From: Microcebus murinus
Taxonomy: Eukaryota > Chordata > Mammalia > Primates > Cheirogaleidae
DNA: 64,000 bases
Direction of reading: 5' to 3'
Assembly (NCBI RefSeq): GCF_040939455.1
Contig: NC_134104.1
Span: 146,852,501-146,916,500, forward strand
Part shown: positions 1 to 10,698 of the stretch, piece after piece
Layout of the letters: every line of letters starts with the position of its first letter
How positions within the stretch are numbered: position 1 is the first letter of the stretch
Position numbers and translations under genes: made by a program
The notes under the pieces: model-generated
Told to the model about the DNA's origin: nothing
The model's database searches: none
Seen by the model: only the letters and a program-made list of their open reading frames with translations

Positions 1-229
1 CAGAGAATTTTCAGAAAATGAAACACAAATAGCTCTTTAAAAAATGCTTAGCCTCCTTTATAATATGATAAATGCAAATTAAAATTACAGTGGCATACCA
101 GTGTTCACTGATTGGATTGGCAAAGATAAAAAAAACTGAATAACACACCACGCTGGCAAAGATGCTTTTATGTTGCTGTGATTCTGTAAACTGGAATAAC
201 CTACATGGAAGGAAATGTGGCAATATCTG

Positions 230-720
230 TGAAGTTCCTGCTGCATATACCTTTCAGCCTTGCAATTCTATCTATAGGAATTTATCTTGCAGACGTGTTT
301 ACCCATATGCAAAGAGACAGGTTTAAAGACCATTGCCTGCAGCACTGATGTCATAGCAAATTAGGAAACAATCTAAATATCAATCAGTAGGGCACAGGTT
401 AAATAAAGTATAAAATGGCCATAAAGTGAAACACTTAAGGACCCCTAAACAGGAATAAAGAACCTATTTACTAATAAGAAATGATCTCCAGGATGTGTTC
501 GTATGAAAACAGCAAATACAGAACAGTGTATAATGGCGTGTTGCCATTTATACAGAAAAAGAGCAAAGGGCAATATCTTTTAGTACTTTCTTGTGTGTTC
601 AGATGTAAGGAAGGAACTGATAATATTATTTGCCTTTGGAGATAGGAAATGGAGGGATAGTGAACATGGGTGAGCAGGGGACTTAAATTTTAAATCCTAT
701 GACCTATGTATTAATCATTT
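230..720 (+). repeat. Old L1 3'-region fragment
   Basis: The order of phrases matches the 3' part of old mammalian L1 elements in sense orientation. It runs from a variant of 'ccacttctaggaatttatc', through 'ggaaacaatctaaat...caatcagtaggg' and 'gcacaggttaaataaa', to 'gaatgatctccaggat' and 'gaacagtgtataatg'. It is diverged, with no coding capacity left, and probably belongs to an L1M-type subfamily (inference from remembered consensus). Confidence 0.7.
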
Positions 721-3700
721 TTATTTTTAAAAATTAGTAGACAAAAAAGAGCCAGGCCCTTGGCTTCACCGTTAACCAGCTATGTGGCTTTTGTTTTCAC
801 AAAATAACACCTGTCTAGTAGTTTGTTTTGAGGACTGAAAGGAGGCAGGTGCGTAATAGGTCTTCAGTAAGTGGCAGGTGTTAATTACACTGCAGCCTCA
901 ACCTAAGTACTTTACTATGAATGAACAGTGAAGTTTTTATGATATCGTTAACTACTCACTTAATGTAGCAAAGTCCCTGCCTTTTAATTTTCACAGTAAT
1001 ATATTGTGTGTCTATTATAGCTAAAGTCCAGACTTGGCTACTTTCAACAGTAATCAGATCATCTTCTTGCTCCAACAACGAGCTAGGAACTTAATTTAAA
1101 GGGAAGACACCACACTATATAGCTTAATGTTGCCATTGGGCAAACAGATGAATAAACCAAAAAGGGAATTACACACATTTTTGATATGAATGTGGAGATG
1201 CTATCAGAGCAAAATAGGCACACATCAGTGTGTCAGGACATCAGTGAGGCAGCCTCCAGTGCAGCCTTTATGTGTCCCTGGAAATTTGGTTGCAGGAAAT
1301 TGTGATCATTTGTATTCTGAGGAGGAAGGAGGAGAGGTGCAGAAGGATAAATTGATGCCTTCAAGGCCGCACACTGAGTGATGAGGCTGAGGAAAGAATC
1401 CATATGGGCTGGCTGTTCTTTGCTATCTTGGTCCCCAGATCGTACCGATTAGTGCTGGGAGGATGCAAGATTGCCCTTCTGGGCCAGCTTGGCTCAGAGT
1501 ACAAATTGCTGCAGCTACAGCAGGAGCAGCAGCTCTCCAAATAAGCACGGTTAAATTCTCTTACTCACTTCAAGTTGATTCTGACAAATAAAAGAAGTAC
1601 ATCCCAATCAGCTTTATAAATAAGAAAACAGAAGAAAAGCCATATTCCCATGAACTCCATTCCTGCCTCCAAACAACTGAGGCTAAATGAAACCATTTCA
1701 TTCCCCATCCCCCCGGGCTTGACAACTGCCTGGCTAACTCTGAGTCAAACTCGTTGAACTGCAGAGAGAGGAGCGAATCCAGCACGAGGGTGGAGCCACA
1801 GCTATAGAGGCCAGCTGGGGATGGAAAAGTTCAGGGCAAGGTCAGTGCCAGTGGCCTTAGGTCTAGAGAGGGCCCCTGGAGGGCCAGATGGGGACAGCTG
1901 GACAGGTCCTGCTGAGGCCGGAGTGGCTGCAGAGAGGATGTGCACGGCTGTGCCCAAGCCATGAGAGTAACACCTAGGAGAGTCCTAGAAGAGAAGGGGG
2001 GTGCCCTGAGACACCCACTTCCAGACCAGGTCAGAAACATATCCTCATGCAGACCCTTATATAGGTAATACTATAGGTAATAGTGTTTCACTGATTTTCA
2101 TCCCTTTTAATGCAAGACTCCAGCCTCCCACGAAGCTCTTTTCCTACCTCACCCCACCACTGTGAATTTCTGGAAGCTTCTAAAGGGCAAAAGTCTTGAC
2201 TATTAACAGTAGCATCTGTGAGTCTTTTTCTCTCTTTTTCTGCTGCTCCTTCATCCTTGGTACAATCTGGACACCGCACATCCATCCACCACCCTAGTCC
2301 CCTGGGTACCACTGCTGTGCTCTTTGGGCCACTAGCTGCTCTGGGCGCCACTGCTTTTTGCACTGGCAAAGCTGTCTCCCACCAGGTGCCCACTAGTGCC
2401 AGCGTGGCACTGTCTTGTCAGGGCTGTGGTTGGGGCACTCCCCTTGGACCCCAAAAATCTCAGTAATCAAGACAAATAGTATGGTGATATAGTATTTTTA
2501 AAATTCAAGATCAATGCAAAAAATTCATAATGAACAAAATATATAACTTTTAAGTATACACAGGATTCCAATAATGCCATGCTGAGCCATATCAGAGACT
2601 GAGACCAAAAGAAATATGCCCCCATCTCATGTTTTTATGTATTTTTAAGGGTTAATGTTTCTCAAATATTAAAATATCTGAAAAAAATATTGAAAAATTG
2701 GGAAGTAGGTATATTAAACTTAAAACATGATTTCAAGTTTGAATATTATATTATAATATTATATCAAAACCAGAATTTATTATAGTATCGCTTTCCTGGC
2801 CTAAAATGGAAGCCAACTCATCAATAATGTTTTCAAAATCTACTCTTTATCTCATTTTCAATTGAGAGCTGTAAGTAATGAGAATGTAACTCTGAAAGAC
2901 TGCTTAATGAATATAAAACTTTAACAAGAGTTATGAAGATACCTTATGAGTTTGAAAATAAATGCAAAAGAAACTGGAAATGTATGAATCATTAGATAAG
3001 AGTATCAATTATTTTTGGAAAAGTGCATATCAAATAGAAATTAAGGAGATTAGAGATGTCCTCACTTTACATGTGAAATGGAGATATGAGAAATAAAATA
3101 CCTTCAGATTTTAGATTTTTTAACTTGAGAAAAGTTATTTTCCATAAATACCTGATTTATAAAAAGCAGCCAGTGATTTGGCTCTTAAGTATTGTGATGA
3201 TTTAAATCCTACAGAAATTATATCTGACATAGTTTTAAGCAGCATCCAGTATCAATAATTTGCAATTAAAAATCAGCATCATGTTTGGCTCTTCTAAAAC
3301 TGATTCATGGGAATTTTGCTTAGTGCAAGCAAATTATCCAAATTTGGAAGTGTACTTAAGGATTCTTTTTTTATTATTAACAATACCGATCACCCTGACA
3401 TCTTGAGAAAGAAGTTTTAGTAAGCTGAAGTTAATTAAAAATTATTTAAGATCGTCACTTGGTCAGGAGATATTTCCAAACATGGACAGTTCTCTTAATT
3501 GAAAATGGGGCCTCAGCTGGGAGGACACAGCAGCTGTGGGTGGAGCAGCTGGAGGCAGCCAGCCATCCTTCTCCTTCCATGTGTGCAGCTTCTCCGTCGA
3601 CTCGCCATGTGGTCTCTCCAGCACAGCAGACTCGGATAGCTCCACCTCTTGCACGGCAGCCCGGTGTGAAGCAGGTCTGCTGTGCACTGGCTGCCTATTT

Positions 3701-3937
3701 GTCTAAGTCCGGTGAGACGGGGTGTCCACACGCAGGTTATGCAAAGCTGGTGTATTACTCACAGATAGACAGCAAGGGACAACAGAAGCTTAGGATTCAC
3801 TGTGATCCAGCCCTCCAAGACTCAGCAAAGCTGCCCGGGATAGATAGAGTCTTATCTGTGTGCACCCCGCTTGCATCACAGCTAAGGGACCCTGAAAAGC
3901 AGCCTGCCTCTAGGCATCTTGACTTGCTAGGCTAAAG

Positions 3938-4302
3938 TGTTGAAGCACGTTCTGTTTCCAGGTGGAGACTGGAGCTGTCGCGCCCGCCTCGCCAGCAAGG
4001 AAGACGCGGCAACTGGAGTTCTTCTGACAGTGCTTTAATGGGGTTCCCTTTAGACTTACATGATGCTGAAGACCCTGAGCACAAGCTCTCACACACTTAT
4101 ATACTCTAAGGAAGGAGGGAAGTGATGGGGATAGGTTAAAAGCGCGCGAGGGTTATTACTGATAGGCCAAGCTAAGATCCTTCATATGCATACTTATAGA
4201 ACAGGCCAGGACTTACTCTGCGCATGCGCTGAACTTGTTTACTACAGGCGGGCCACCGGAAATCAGCGCCATCTTGTAATGGCGTTGTCACCGCGCCCCA
4301 CA
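3938..4302 (-). repeat. Solo LTR, IAP/class II ERV-like
   Basis: Read on the minus strand, this begins TGTGGGGCGCGG and carries 'gccattacaagatggcgctga', 'gcgcatgcgc', a TATA motif (complement near 4096-4105) and an ATTAAAG polyadenylation signal (complement at 4033-4039). It ends in ...CTTCAACA. That order (U3 with the ATTACAAGATGGCGC word, TATA, poly(A), CA end) resembles rodent IAP-type and other betaretrovirus-like LTRs. No gag, pol or second LTR is seen nearby, so it looks like a solo LTR. The immediate flanks (ctaaag on the left, tggagc on the right) do not form a target duplication, so the borders may be off or one side rearranged. Confidence 0.6.
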
Positions 4303-5369
4303 TGGAGCAGCCCAAGGTTTTCAGGCCTGATCTTCCCTATCTCAGAATGGTGCATTCCCAGCACATTCTATGGCTATTCTTGAGAACCACAGTCAAGAAA
4401 GGGGGGAAAACTGGGTCGGTCCAAGGTCACCTGGAGAACTGCCCTGTACTCGGAGCTTCCAGATAGAATGTTCCATGCAGCCTGGGATAGAAGTGCAAGA
4501 TGTCTTACGACTAAGCCTCAGAAATCCCAGAGCATCACTTCTGCCATATCCACTGAGTGAGCAAGTCACCAAGACCAGCGCAGTTCCAAGAGGACAGGGA
4601 ATTTAGGTTTCACCTCTCAAAGGGAAGGGTCGCAAAGAATGAGCGGCCATCTTTAATCCACCCATCCCAGCAGAAGACACTTCCGTCTGAGCTTGACTCC
4701 AGGGCATCCCAACCACGGACACAGCCAAATCACAGACTCGCTTGGGCCAGAATCCTCTGCTACACTGAAGGCCCTTTCTGAGTGCTCTCTGTGACTTCAG
4801 CATTCTTTTGATTTTTACGACCATGAGTGGCTCTGTCTGAGGAAGAAGGCGCTTCCAAGCCTGGTCAGCTCACTGGGAGAAGGAATAGGACCGATCACCA
4901 CCATGGCCAGAGCTGGCGCTGGTGGTGGCAGGGAGACAGAGGAGAGCCAGGTCGGCGTGACCAGAGCCCAGCATCCCCTGTGCCCATGCCAGCCCACACC
5001 CTTCTCCCTGCGCTCACGTTTGGTTCTGTTCGGGGCTTCTTGGGGAGGCACAATCCTGGAGAGAAAGGCTGGCTTTTCAAGGAGAATTTTTAGGATTTGG
5101 TGCAGGCTTGGCAGAGATGTTCTGGCAGAGACATGGGGAGGAAGGAAATGGATTGGATCCGAAGTGAGTCAAGCAGATCAGCAGAAAGCAGCTGGGAAGC
5201 AGGGCAGTGAGGGTGTCTGCACACAAACCCCCCGCCCAACTCGGCCCACCAAGGCACGGCTGCTCTGCCAGCCAGCACTCTTTAGCAGCCGCTTTGTCAT
5301 CTCCTCTGTGACTCTGGACAAGACACAGACCTCTGCCTGGCTAATTTTCCTTTCTTCAAACCCCTCCCG

Positions 5370-5750
5370 TATACGAAAGAGGCAGCACAGTGGTGAAGCA
5401 CACAGGCTCTAGAGCCCGGCGTGGGGCTCCCATCCTGGCTCTGCCTCTTGCTGGCAGTGTGTCCTCAGGTGGGTTATGGACCTGCTGGCTCCTCCTGTGA
5501 CATGGGGATTAATGAAGCACCTGCCCCGTTGGGTTGCTGAGAGGCTGAACTAGGTTAATCGTCCAGACCTGGCATACGGGAAGCGCAGGGTGTATTGACA
5601 CTTTATACCCCTGGTATGTGTGATCTGGTGCAAACATGGGGCTCTGTGGCCAGACGGAGCTCAAATCCCAGCCCTGCCACTCACTAGTGGTGTGACCTTG
5701 AGCGTCCTACACCTCCTTCAGCCTCACTTTCCTTATCTACCTCCCTCTAA
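5370..5750 (+). repeat. MIR fragments (two)
   Basis: Two MIR-like segments follow each other, one at about 5385-5590 and one at about 5635-5750. Each has the MIR word order: 'gtggtgaagcacacaggctctagagc', then 'tcctggctctgcc', then 'catggggattaatgaagcacctgcc' in the first; 'ctcaaatcccagccctgccactcac' then 'tgtgaccttgagc' in the second. They are old and have no coding potential. Confidence 0.65.
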
Positions 5751-7068
5751 TTGCTGTAGAGATCGGGGCCATTGAGCATAGAGAGCCCAAGAGCAGCTGC
5801 AGGTAAATCACGCAGGCGTCTCCCCACTTCTCTCCCAGGCTCTTCTTCCTCCTTGCTATTTGGCAGCTCTGGCTTCCTTACCCTTAGCAAGATGCTCCCC
5901 ACTAATGGCAGTTGTCATGTATCAGCTGAACCTGGCACTTCCCACCTCTGAGCCACGCCTGTCTGCAAATTCCCAGTGACACACTCAGGGGTCCCAGCAT
6001 GAGAGCTGTTCTTCTCCGTCCGGACTCTCAGCCTCTCTTGACTTCTCAAAGCTGATTGCTCTGACTTGGTGCTCAAGGGCCTTCATGCTGTCAAGGCTGA
6101 AGGATTCTGATTTTACAAACACCTGGATGATATTCTATTGTTTTCCCCGCAGTGTCAAATCAGTAATGTCTTTTCATGGGCTCTTCACAACCTGCCAAAT
6201 CTATCCTTGAGCCCAGTGGTTCTCAAAGTGTGGTGCTTGGACCCTCAGCGTCACACCACCTGGGAAGTTGTTTGAAATGCCTGTTCTCGGGCACGCTGAG
6301 TTTTAACAAGCCCCTGATGCACATTCGAGTTTAAGAACCACTAAAGGTTAAGAAACACCTTCACCCAAAAATCTAACTTTTTGGTTAAGATGAAATGTAG
6401 GAATCAAACACATTTCCGGCCAAGTCTATTTTTACTGTTTGTTTATTGCTTATGCCCTCATCCTTCCAAAAAAGAGTGAATGAGGGCTTAGGATGAAATA
6501 ATAATGTTAATAATAATAAATAACGTGTACTAAAATTTACAGTGCCTTGGGCGAGGGACTGCACTGAGTGATTGCAATGCATTATGTCATTTAATCGTTA
6601 TAAAAACTGATGAAATATTTATTACCTTCCTTTGTACATGAAGAGACAGAACCTCTAAGAGGTTAAATAAATTGCCTAGGATAAAATTTGAGGGAGAAAA
6701 AAAATGTTTTTATCATTGTTGGGATTTTTGTTTTGTTTTTGGGGAATCGTGTCATCATACCTTGAGTTTATTTTAGGGACCTTGTATCCAAAGAGCTATT
6801 TAGAAATAATAATTCCTAAGCGTTGAGTCTCACTAAGCAGAGTAGGATGGAGTGATTCTGACAACAAGACCACCGCTTGGGGCCTTTCCTCCATGCTGGG
6901 CAGTCGGCTGGGTGAGCTGCCATTGGCAGGTGACAGATCGGGTTGGAAAGTTCTCTGCAGACCTCCACTGGCAGGAGAAACAGTGCGCACTGTCACTGAG
7001 GGAACCTGCCTGCACAGCTTTGCTCTCAGAAGACATGTGACAAACATCTGAGTCCCAAATCGATGCTA

Positions 7069-7517
7069 CCGTGTTTCCCCAAAAATAAGACAGGATCTTA
7101 TATTTATTTTTCTTCAAGAAGAGACCCTAAGGCTTATTTTCAGGGAATGTGTTATTTTTTCTAAGTATGGTACAACAATCCACATTTATTCAAATATAGT
7201 TAAGTCGTCGTCTTCTGGAACATCATCATAACTCTCCAAACCCAGAATTCCATCCTGAATTTCTTGCGACTCTATTTCCTTTAGAACCATTGGCCCCAGT
7301 CTCTCACGTCGAGCAATAGAGCTCTCATGGGACAGATGAGAAGGGCTGCTCGTCTTCTTTCCCACTCCGAGACAAAATGCATGGGTTGTGCAGACACGCT
7401 GCGTAGCCACGCCCATCACTAGGTCTTATTTTCAGGGTAGGGCTTCTATTGCACAAATGCTTAGAAATCCTGCTAGGGCTTATTTTATGGGGAGGTCTTA
7501 TTTTCGGGGAAACATGG
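7069..7517. mobile_element. TA-flanked DNA transposon (Tc1/mariner or pogo type), non-autonomous
   Basis: The element is flanked by TA at 7067-7068 and 7518-7519. Its ends are inverted repeats of about 24 bp: CCGTGTTTCCCCAAAAATA on the left, and the complement of the right end, CCATGTTTCCCCGAAAATA. The phrase 'cttattttcaggg' recurs inside near both ends. On the minus strand a 77-codon open frame (7186-7419) ends with an acidic tail, 'ESYDDVPEDDDLTIFE', which resembles the C-terminal tail of DDE transposases, so the element may be an internally deleted copy keeping the end of a transposase gene. TA duplication plus long TIRs is typical of Tc1/mariner/pogo; the exact family is not known to me. 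Confidence 0.75.
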
Positions 7518-7689
7518 TAGTTATTGGCCCTAATGGATAAACCAACATCCTTCTACCGACCCTATATGGTGGTTCCTATATCAGAAGAGCAACTTTGTGT
7601 TTTACTTCTTTAGAAGAAAAGACTTTTCTTATAACTTAAATGGATATCTTGTTTCTTCTTAAATGAAATAACTATGATTTTCTAAGTGC

Positions 7690-7860
7690 TTACTATATTC
7701 AAGTTCTGCAGTAGATGCTTAAGCATCTTAGGTCAATGATCCCTCGGAAAACTCTGCCAGGTACATATGAGCATCAGCATTTTGCAGATAAGGAAACGGT
7801 ACCCAGAGAGGTTGGTCACTTGCCCTTGGTCACACAGGTGGTGAGAGGTAACACGCCCTG
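7690..7860. repeat. MIR fragment
   Basis: The stretch contains 'cagataaggaaacggtacccagagaggttg' followed by 'cacttgcccttggtcacacagg', which is the MIR core theme of 'gatgaggaaactgaggc...gaggttaagtaacttgcccaaggtcacacag'. It is diverged. Confidence 0.7.
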
Positions 7861-8834
7861 ATGCCCAGCCCATGTTCTGGGGCACAGAGATGCTTTTCAT
7901 AGGCTGGAAACTGATTCCAGACACCGTTCCTTTCTTCCCTTCTTGTGGGCAAATGGGGCACAATTCTGTAGACTTAGATTTCCACTTACAATGAAGGCCA
8001 CTTGCTATAACCTGTGAAGCGAGTGATGAAGGTCCCTGGAACCTGGTGCTCATGATCTAATACTATTAGAGTGCACGCAGGGCTTTTCCCACCCTTGCCT
8101 TTCCCCTGCTCCGTTCTGTGTTCCTGGGAGGCTGAACCTCCGCGGGCAGCATTATGATAGGCCCCTTCTCGGTTTGGCCAACGACAGGGCATGGAGCGGA
8201 GTGGGCATGTGGGAGAAAGAGAACAGACTGGGTACAGGGTAGTCCCCCCAATCTCTGCGTCGGGCAGCATCTCTAGTGGCTGCTATACCTCCTTGGTGGC
8301 CCCAGCTCTTGGTGCCAGGATACTAGTCCTGGTAATACTGCCTCCTCCCTTGTCCACCTGGCCCTGGGGTGGTAGCAGCTCCTCCTATGCTAGTCTCTGA
8401 GATGCCTCCCTGTCCTCTGCTTGGAGGCTTAGCACTTTCATCATCTATATAACCAATTGCTCGAAGTCCCTCTGTTTGAAAGACCTGGAAATCCTTTCTT
8501 TTTTACTGCTATCGAGTGAATTATCAGTGCTCGCTGAAGCTTCTCCTTCTGTATTCTACACAAATTGGAAGCAAAGCTCACAGATCACAAACATTCTTAC
8601 AGTTCCCCATATATCCATATATCACCAAGGTCATCTTGAGTTTCTTCTCGTGGATTTTAATTTTTACCAACAAACTAAAGTCAGTTTAGTGTCATCGTTA
8701 TCAGTTTTGTTTGTTGTTTGCTGAACCTTGCTATGTATAATGATTTGAATTTGCATCAGCAGCATTTGGGGCATTTTCTTATAACTATTGCACCTGAAGT
8801 TTTGAGTAACATTTTAAATATTTTGTTCCTTTTC

Positions 8835-9305
8835 AAACCTTTTTTTATTAATTTTGTTTTTATTTCATCATATTAGGAGTGTACAGATGTTTAGGTTACA
8901 TATATTGCCTTTGCCCCACCCGAGCTTCAATCATGTCCATGCCCCAGACAGTGCGTACTGCACCCATTAGGTGTGAATATACCCATCCCCTCCTCCCCCC
9001 TCCCACCTTTCTGACACCCGATGAATGTTATTACTATATGTGCACTTAAGTGTTGATCAGTTAATACCAATTTGCTGGTGAGTACATGTGGTGCTTGTTT
9101 TTCCATTCTTGTGATACTTCACATAGTAGAATGGGCTCCAGCTCTATCCAGGATAATACAAGAGGTACTGTATCACCATTGGTTTTTATGGCTGAGTAGA
9201 GCTCCATGATATACATAGACCACATTTTATTAAAGGGCCGATAACTAGAATCTATATAGAACTCAGGAAACTCATCAAGAAAAAAAAATCAAACAACCCT
9301 ATCAA
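8835..9305 (-). mobile_element. L1 3' end with inverted 5' segment
   Basis: Bases 8835 to about 9232 read as the reverse complement of a strepsirrhine-type L1 3' end, including 'aggttacatatattgcctttg', 'ccccagacagtg' and 'gaatgggctccagctctatccagg'. From about 9233 to 9305 the sequence switches to the sense strand of the L1 ORF2 3' part: 'ctagaatctatatagaactc', then 'caagaaaaaaaa' and 'caaacaaccctatcaaaa'. A 3' end in one orientation joined to an upstream L1 piece in the other is the hallmark of 5' inversion by twin priming. A younger Alu is inserted at the end of the inverted part. No intact ORF remains. Confidence 0.75.
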
Positions 9306-9319
9306 AATCTCTCTCATAT

Positions 9320-9660
9320 GGCCGGGCGCTGTGGCTCACGCCTGTAATCCTAGCTCTTGGGAGGCCGAGGCGGGCGGATTGCTCAAGGTCAGGAGTTCGA
9401 AACCAGCCTGAGCAAGAGCGAGACCCCGTCTCTACTATAAAATAGAAAGAAATTAATTGGCCAACTGATATATATATAAAAATTAGCCGGGCATGGTGGC
9501 GCATGCCTGTAGTCCCAGCTACCCGGGAGGCTGAGGCAGAAGGATCACTCGAGCCCAGGAGTTTGAGGTTGCTGTGAGCTAGGCTGACGCCACGGCACTC
9601 ACTCTAGCCTGGGCAACAAAGCGAGACTCTGTCTCAAAAAAAAAAAAAAAAAAAAAAAAA
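9320..9660 (+). mobile_element. Young lemur-type Alu
   Basis: Full-length dimeric Alu starting GGCCGGGCGCTGTGGCTCAC, with a poly(A) tail of about 25 A. It is flanked by the direct repeat 'aaatctctctcata' (9305-9318, and again across the end of the tail to 9671). It has the extra A/T-rich stretch after the left arm ('gaaattaattggccaactga' then 'tatatata') and the right-arm 'gctgacgccacggcac'. It is almost identical to the Alu at 30830, so it is recent. Confidence 0.95.
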
Positions 9661-10561
9661 TCTCTCTCATAGATTTCTTTTCCTTTGGATACCTTCTCAC
9701 ATTTCACTGAGGATTTGGGAGGAAGAGCAGCTACATGTGTGCTTGTTCCTCTATTGAATTGGAAGCCTTTATACTCATTTTGCTTTTCTGAATTTTCTAA
9801 AATAAGTGTATATTATTACATCCATATTAAGAAAAATAACAATACAAGCTGTTCTTAAAATTGAAGGGCTTTAGAAATATGTTCTTACTGTGCATAAAAG
9901 AGGAGAATCTTGTCACTGTTTCATACCAACCACTATGGCACTAACCGGGAAACTGCTTCCCCACAGTGCGTCAGTCCCAGTGAGGAAGAGTCTGGAGAAT
10001 CTTGCTGTCTCACTTGTGATTTTTATTTTCCCAAGCTGGATTAGAAATGCTGTTAATGCAGGAAGAGTATCAAATACAAAGCCTACTATTAAACACCTCA
10101 AAACTTGGTGGCTTAAATTGGAAAGCATGTATTGGCCTGCTTTGTTGAGGGACTCAGATGGATGGTTCTGTTGGTCTCACCTAAGGCCACTCATGTGTCT
10201 CCAGTCAATTAATGGTTGATGGCCTCACTCACCTTTCTTGGGGCTTGGCTGGTTATGACTGGGGCAAGAGAGATGGTTGGCCCAACTGTCTCTCACCACA
10301 CAGCAGTCCGGCTTGGGCTAACTCATCTGGCGATGCTTGCAGGATTCCCCGGAGCCCCAAGAGAGGAAACTGCAGGGCTCAGGACTCACGCAGCATCCCT
10401 TCCAGCACACTCTATGGTCAGAGCAGGTCAACAAGGCCAACCTGGATTCCAGGGATGAAGAAATGAACCCCACATCTTGCTGGAAGGAGCTGGAAGCATT
10501 GCAGCAATTTTGTAATTTACGATTTACTGTTATAATTTCTGTTTAATTCTGTTTTTCTTAG

Positions 10562-10698
10562 GCTTCTGAGGACCCAGTCTCTGGAATGGTTCTACAATAA
10601 TGTGAAGAGCCGCTTCAAGCGCTTTGGCAGCGCCAAGGTCCTTAAGAACCTGTACAGGAAACACCGGCTGGAGAGTGGGGCATGCTTCGACATTCTAG
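10562..10698 (+). CDS. MYRIP: MYRIP exon A: end of Rab27-binding SHD (SHD2)
   Basis: This exon encodes the second half of the synaptotagmin-like homology domain, the part of MYRIP that contacts GTP-bound Rab27a on melanosomes and secretory granules. The translation begins LLRTQSLEWFYNNVKSRFK and continues RFGSAKVLKNLYRKH, then LESGACFDIL; the W-F-Y cluster followed by a basic helix is shared with melanophilin. By comparison with my memory of human MYRIP it covers about residues 111-156. The acceptor AG is at 10560-10561 and the donor is GTACTC at 10699. The exon is 137 bp: one base completes an Arg codon from the preceding exon and one base (g) starts a Gly codon finished in exon B. The FYVE-like zinc finger and SHD1 that precede it are outside the window. 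There are no stops or frameshifts. Confidence 0.97.

Larger units (their letters stand above)
1..10561 (+). other. MYRIP: MYRIP intron upstream of exon A (5' end outside window)
   Basis: No coding exon of MYRIP was found here. The stretch ends in a pyrimidine-rich tract and the AG at 10560-10561 that serves as acceptor for exon A. It holds an old L1 fragment (about 230-720), unassigned A/T-rich sequence at 2480-3440, a solo LTR (3938-4302), MIR fragments near 5370-5750 and 7690-7860, a TA-flanked DNA transposon (7069-7517), a 5'-inverted L1 (about 8835-9305) and a young Alu (9320-9660). Bases 10040-10500 resemble an old interspersed repeat with the 'aacttggtggctta' theme. I see nothing recognisable at 720-2480. 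The first MYRIP exons must lie further upstream. Confidence 0.85.

Noticed and set aside
3459..3935. 158-codon plus-strand open frame upstream of the LTR
   Set aside because: Composition is typical of an old LTR-type repeat; there is no domain, and the frame ends just before the IAP-like LTR without any gene context.
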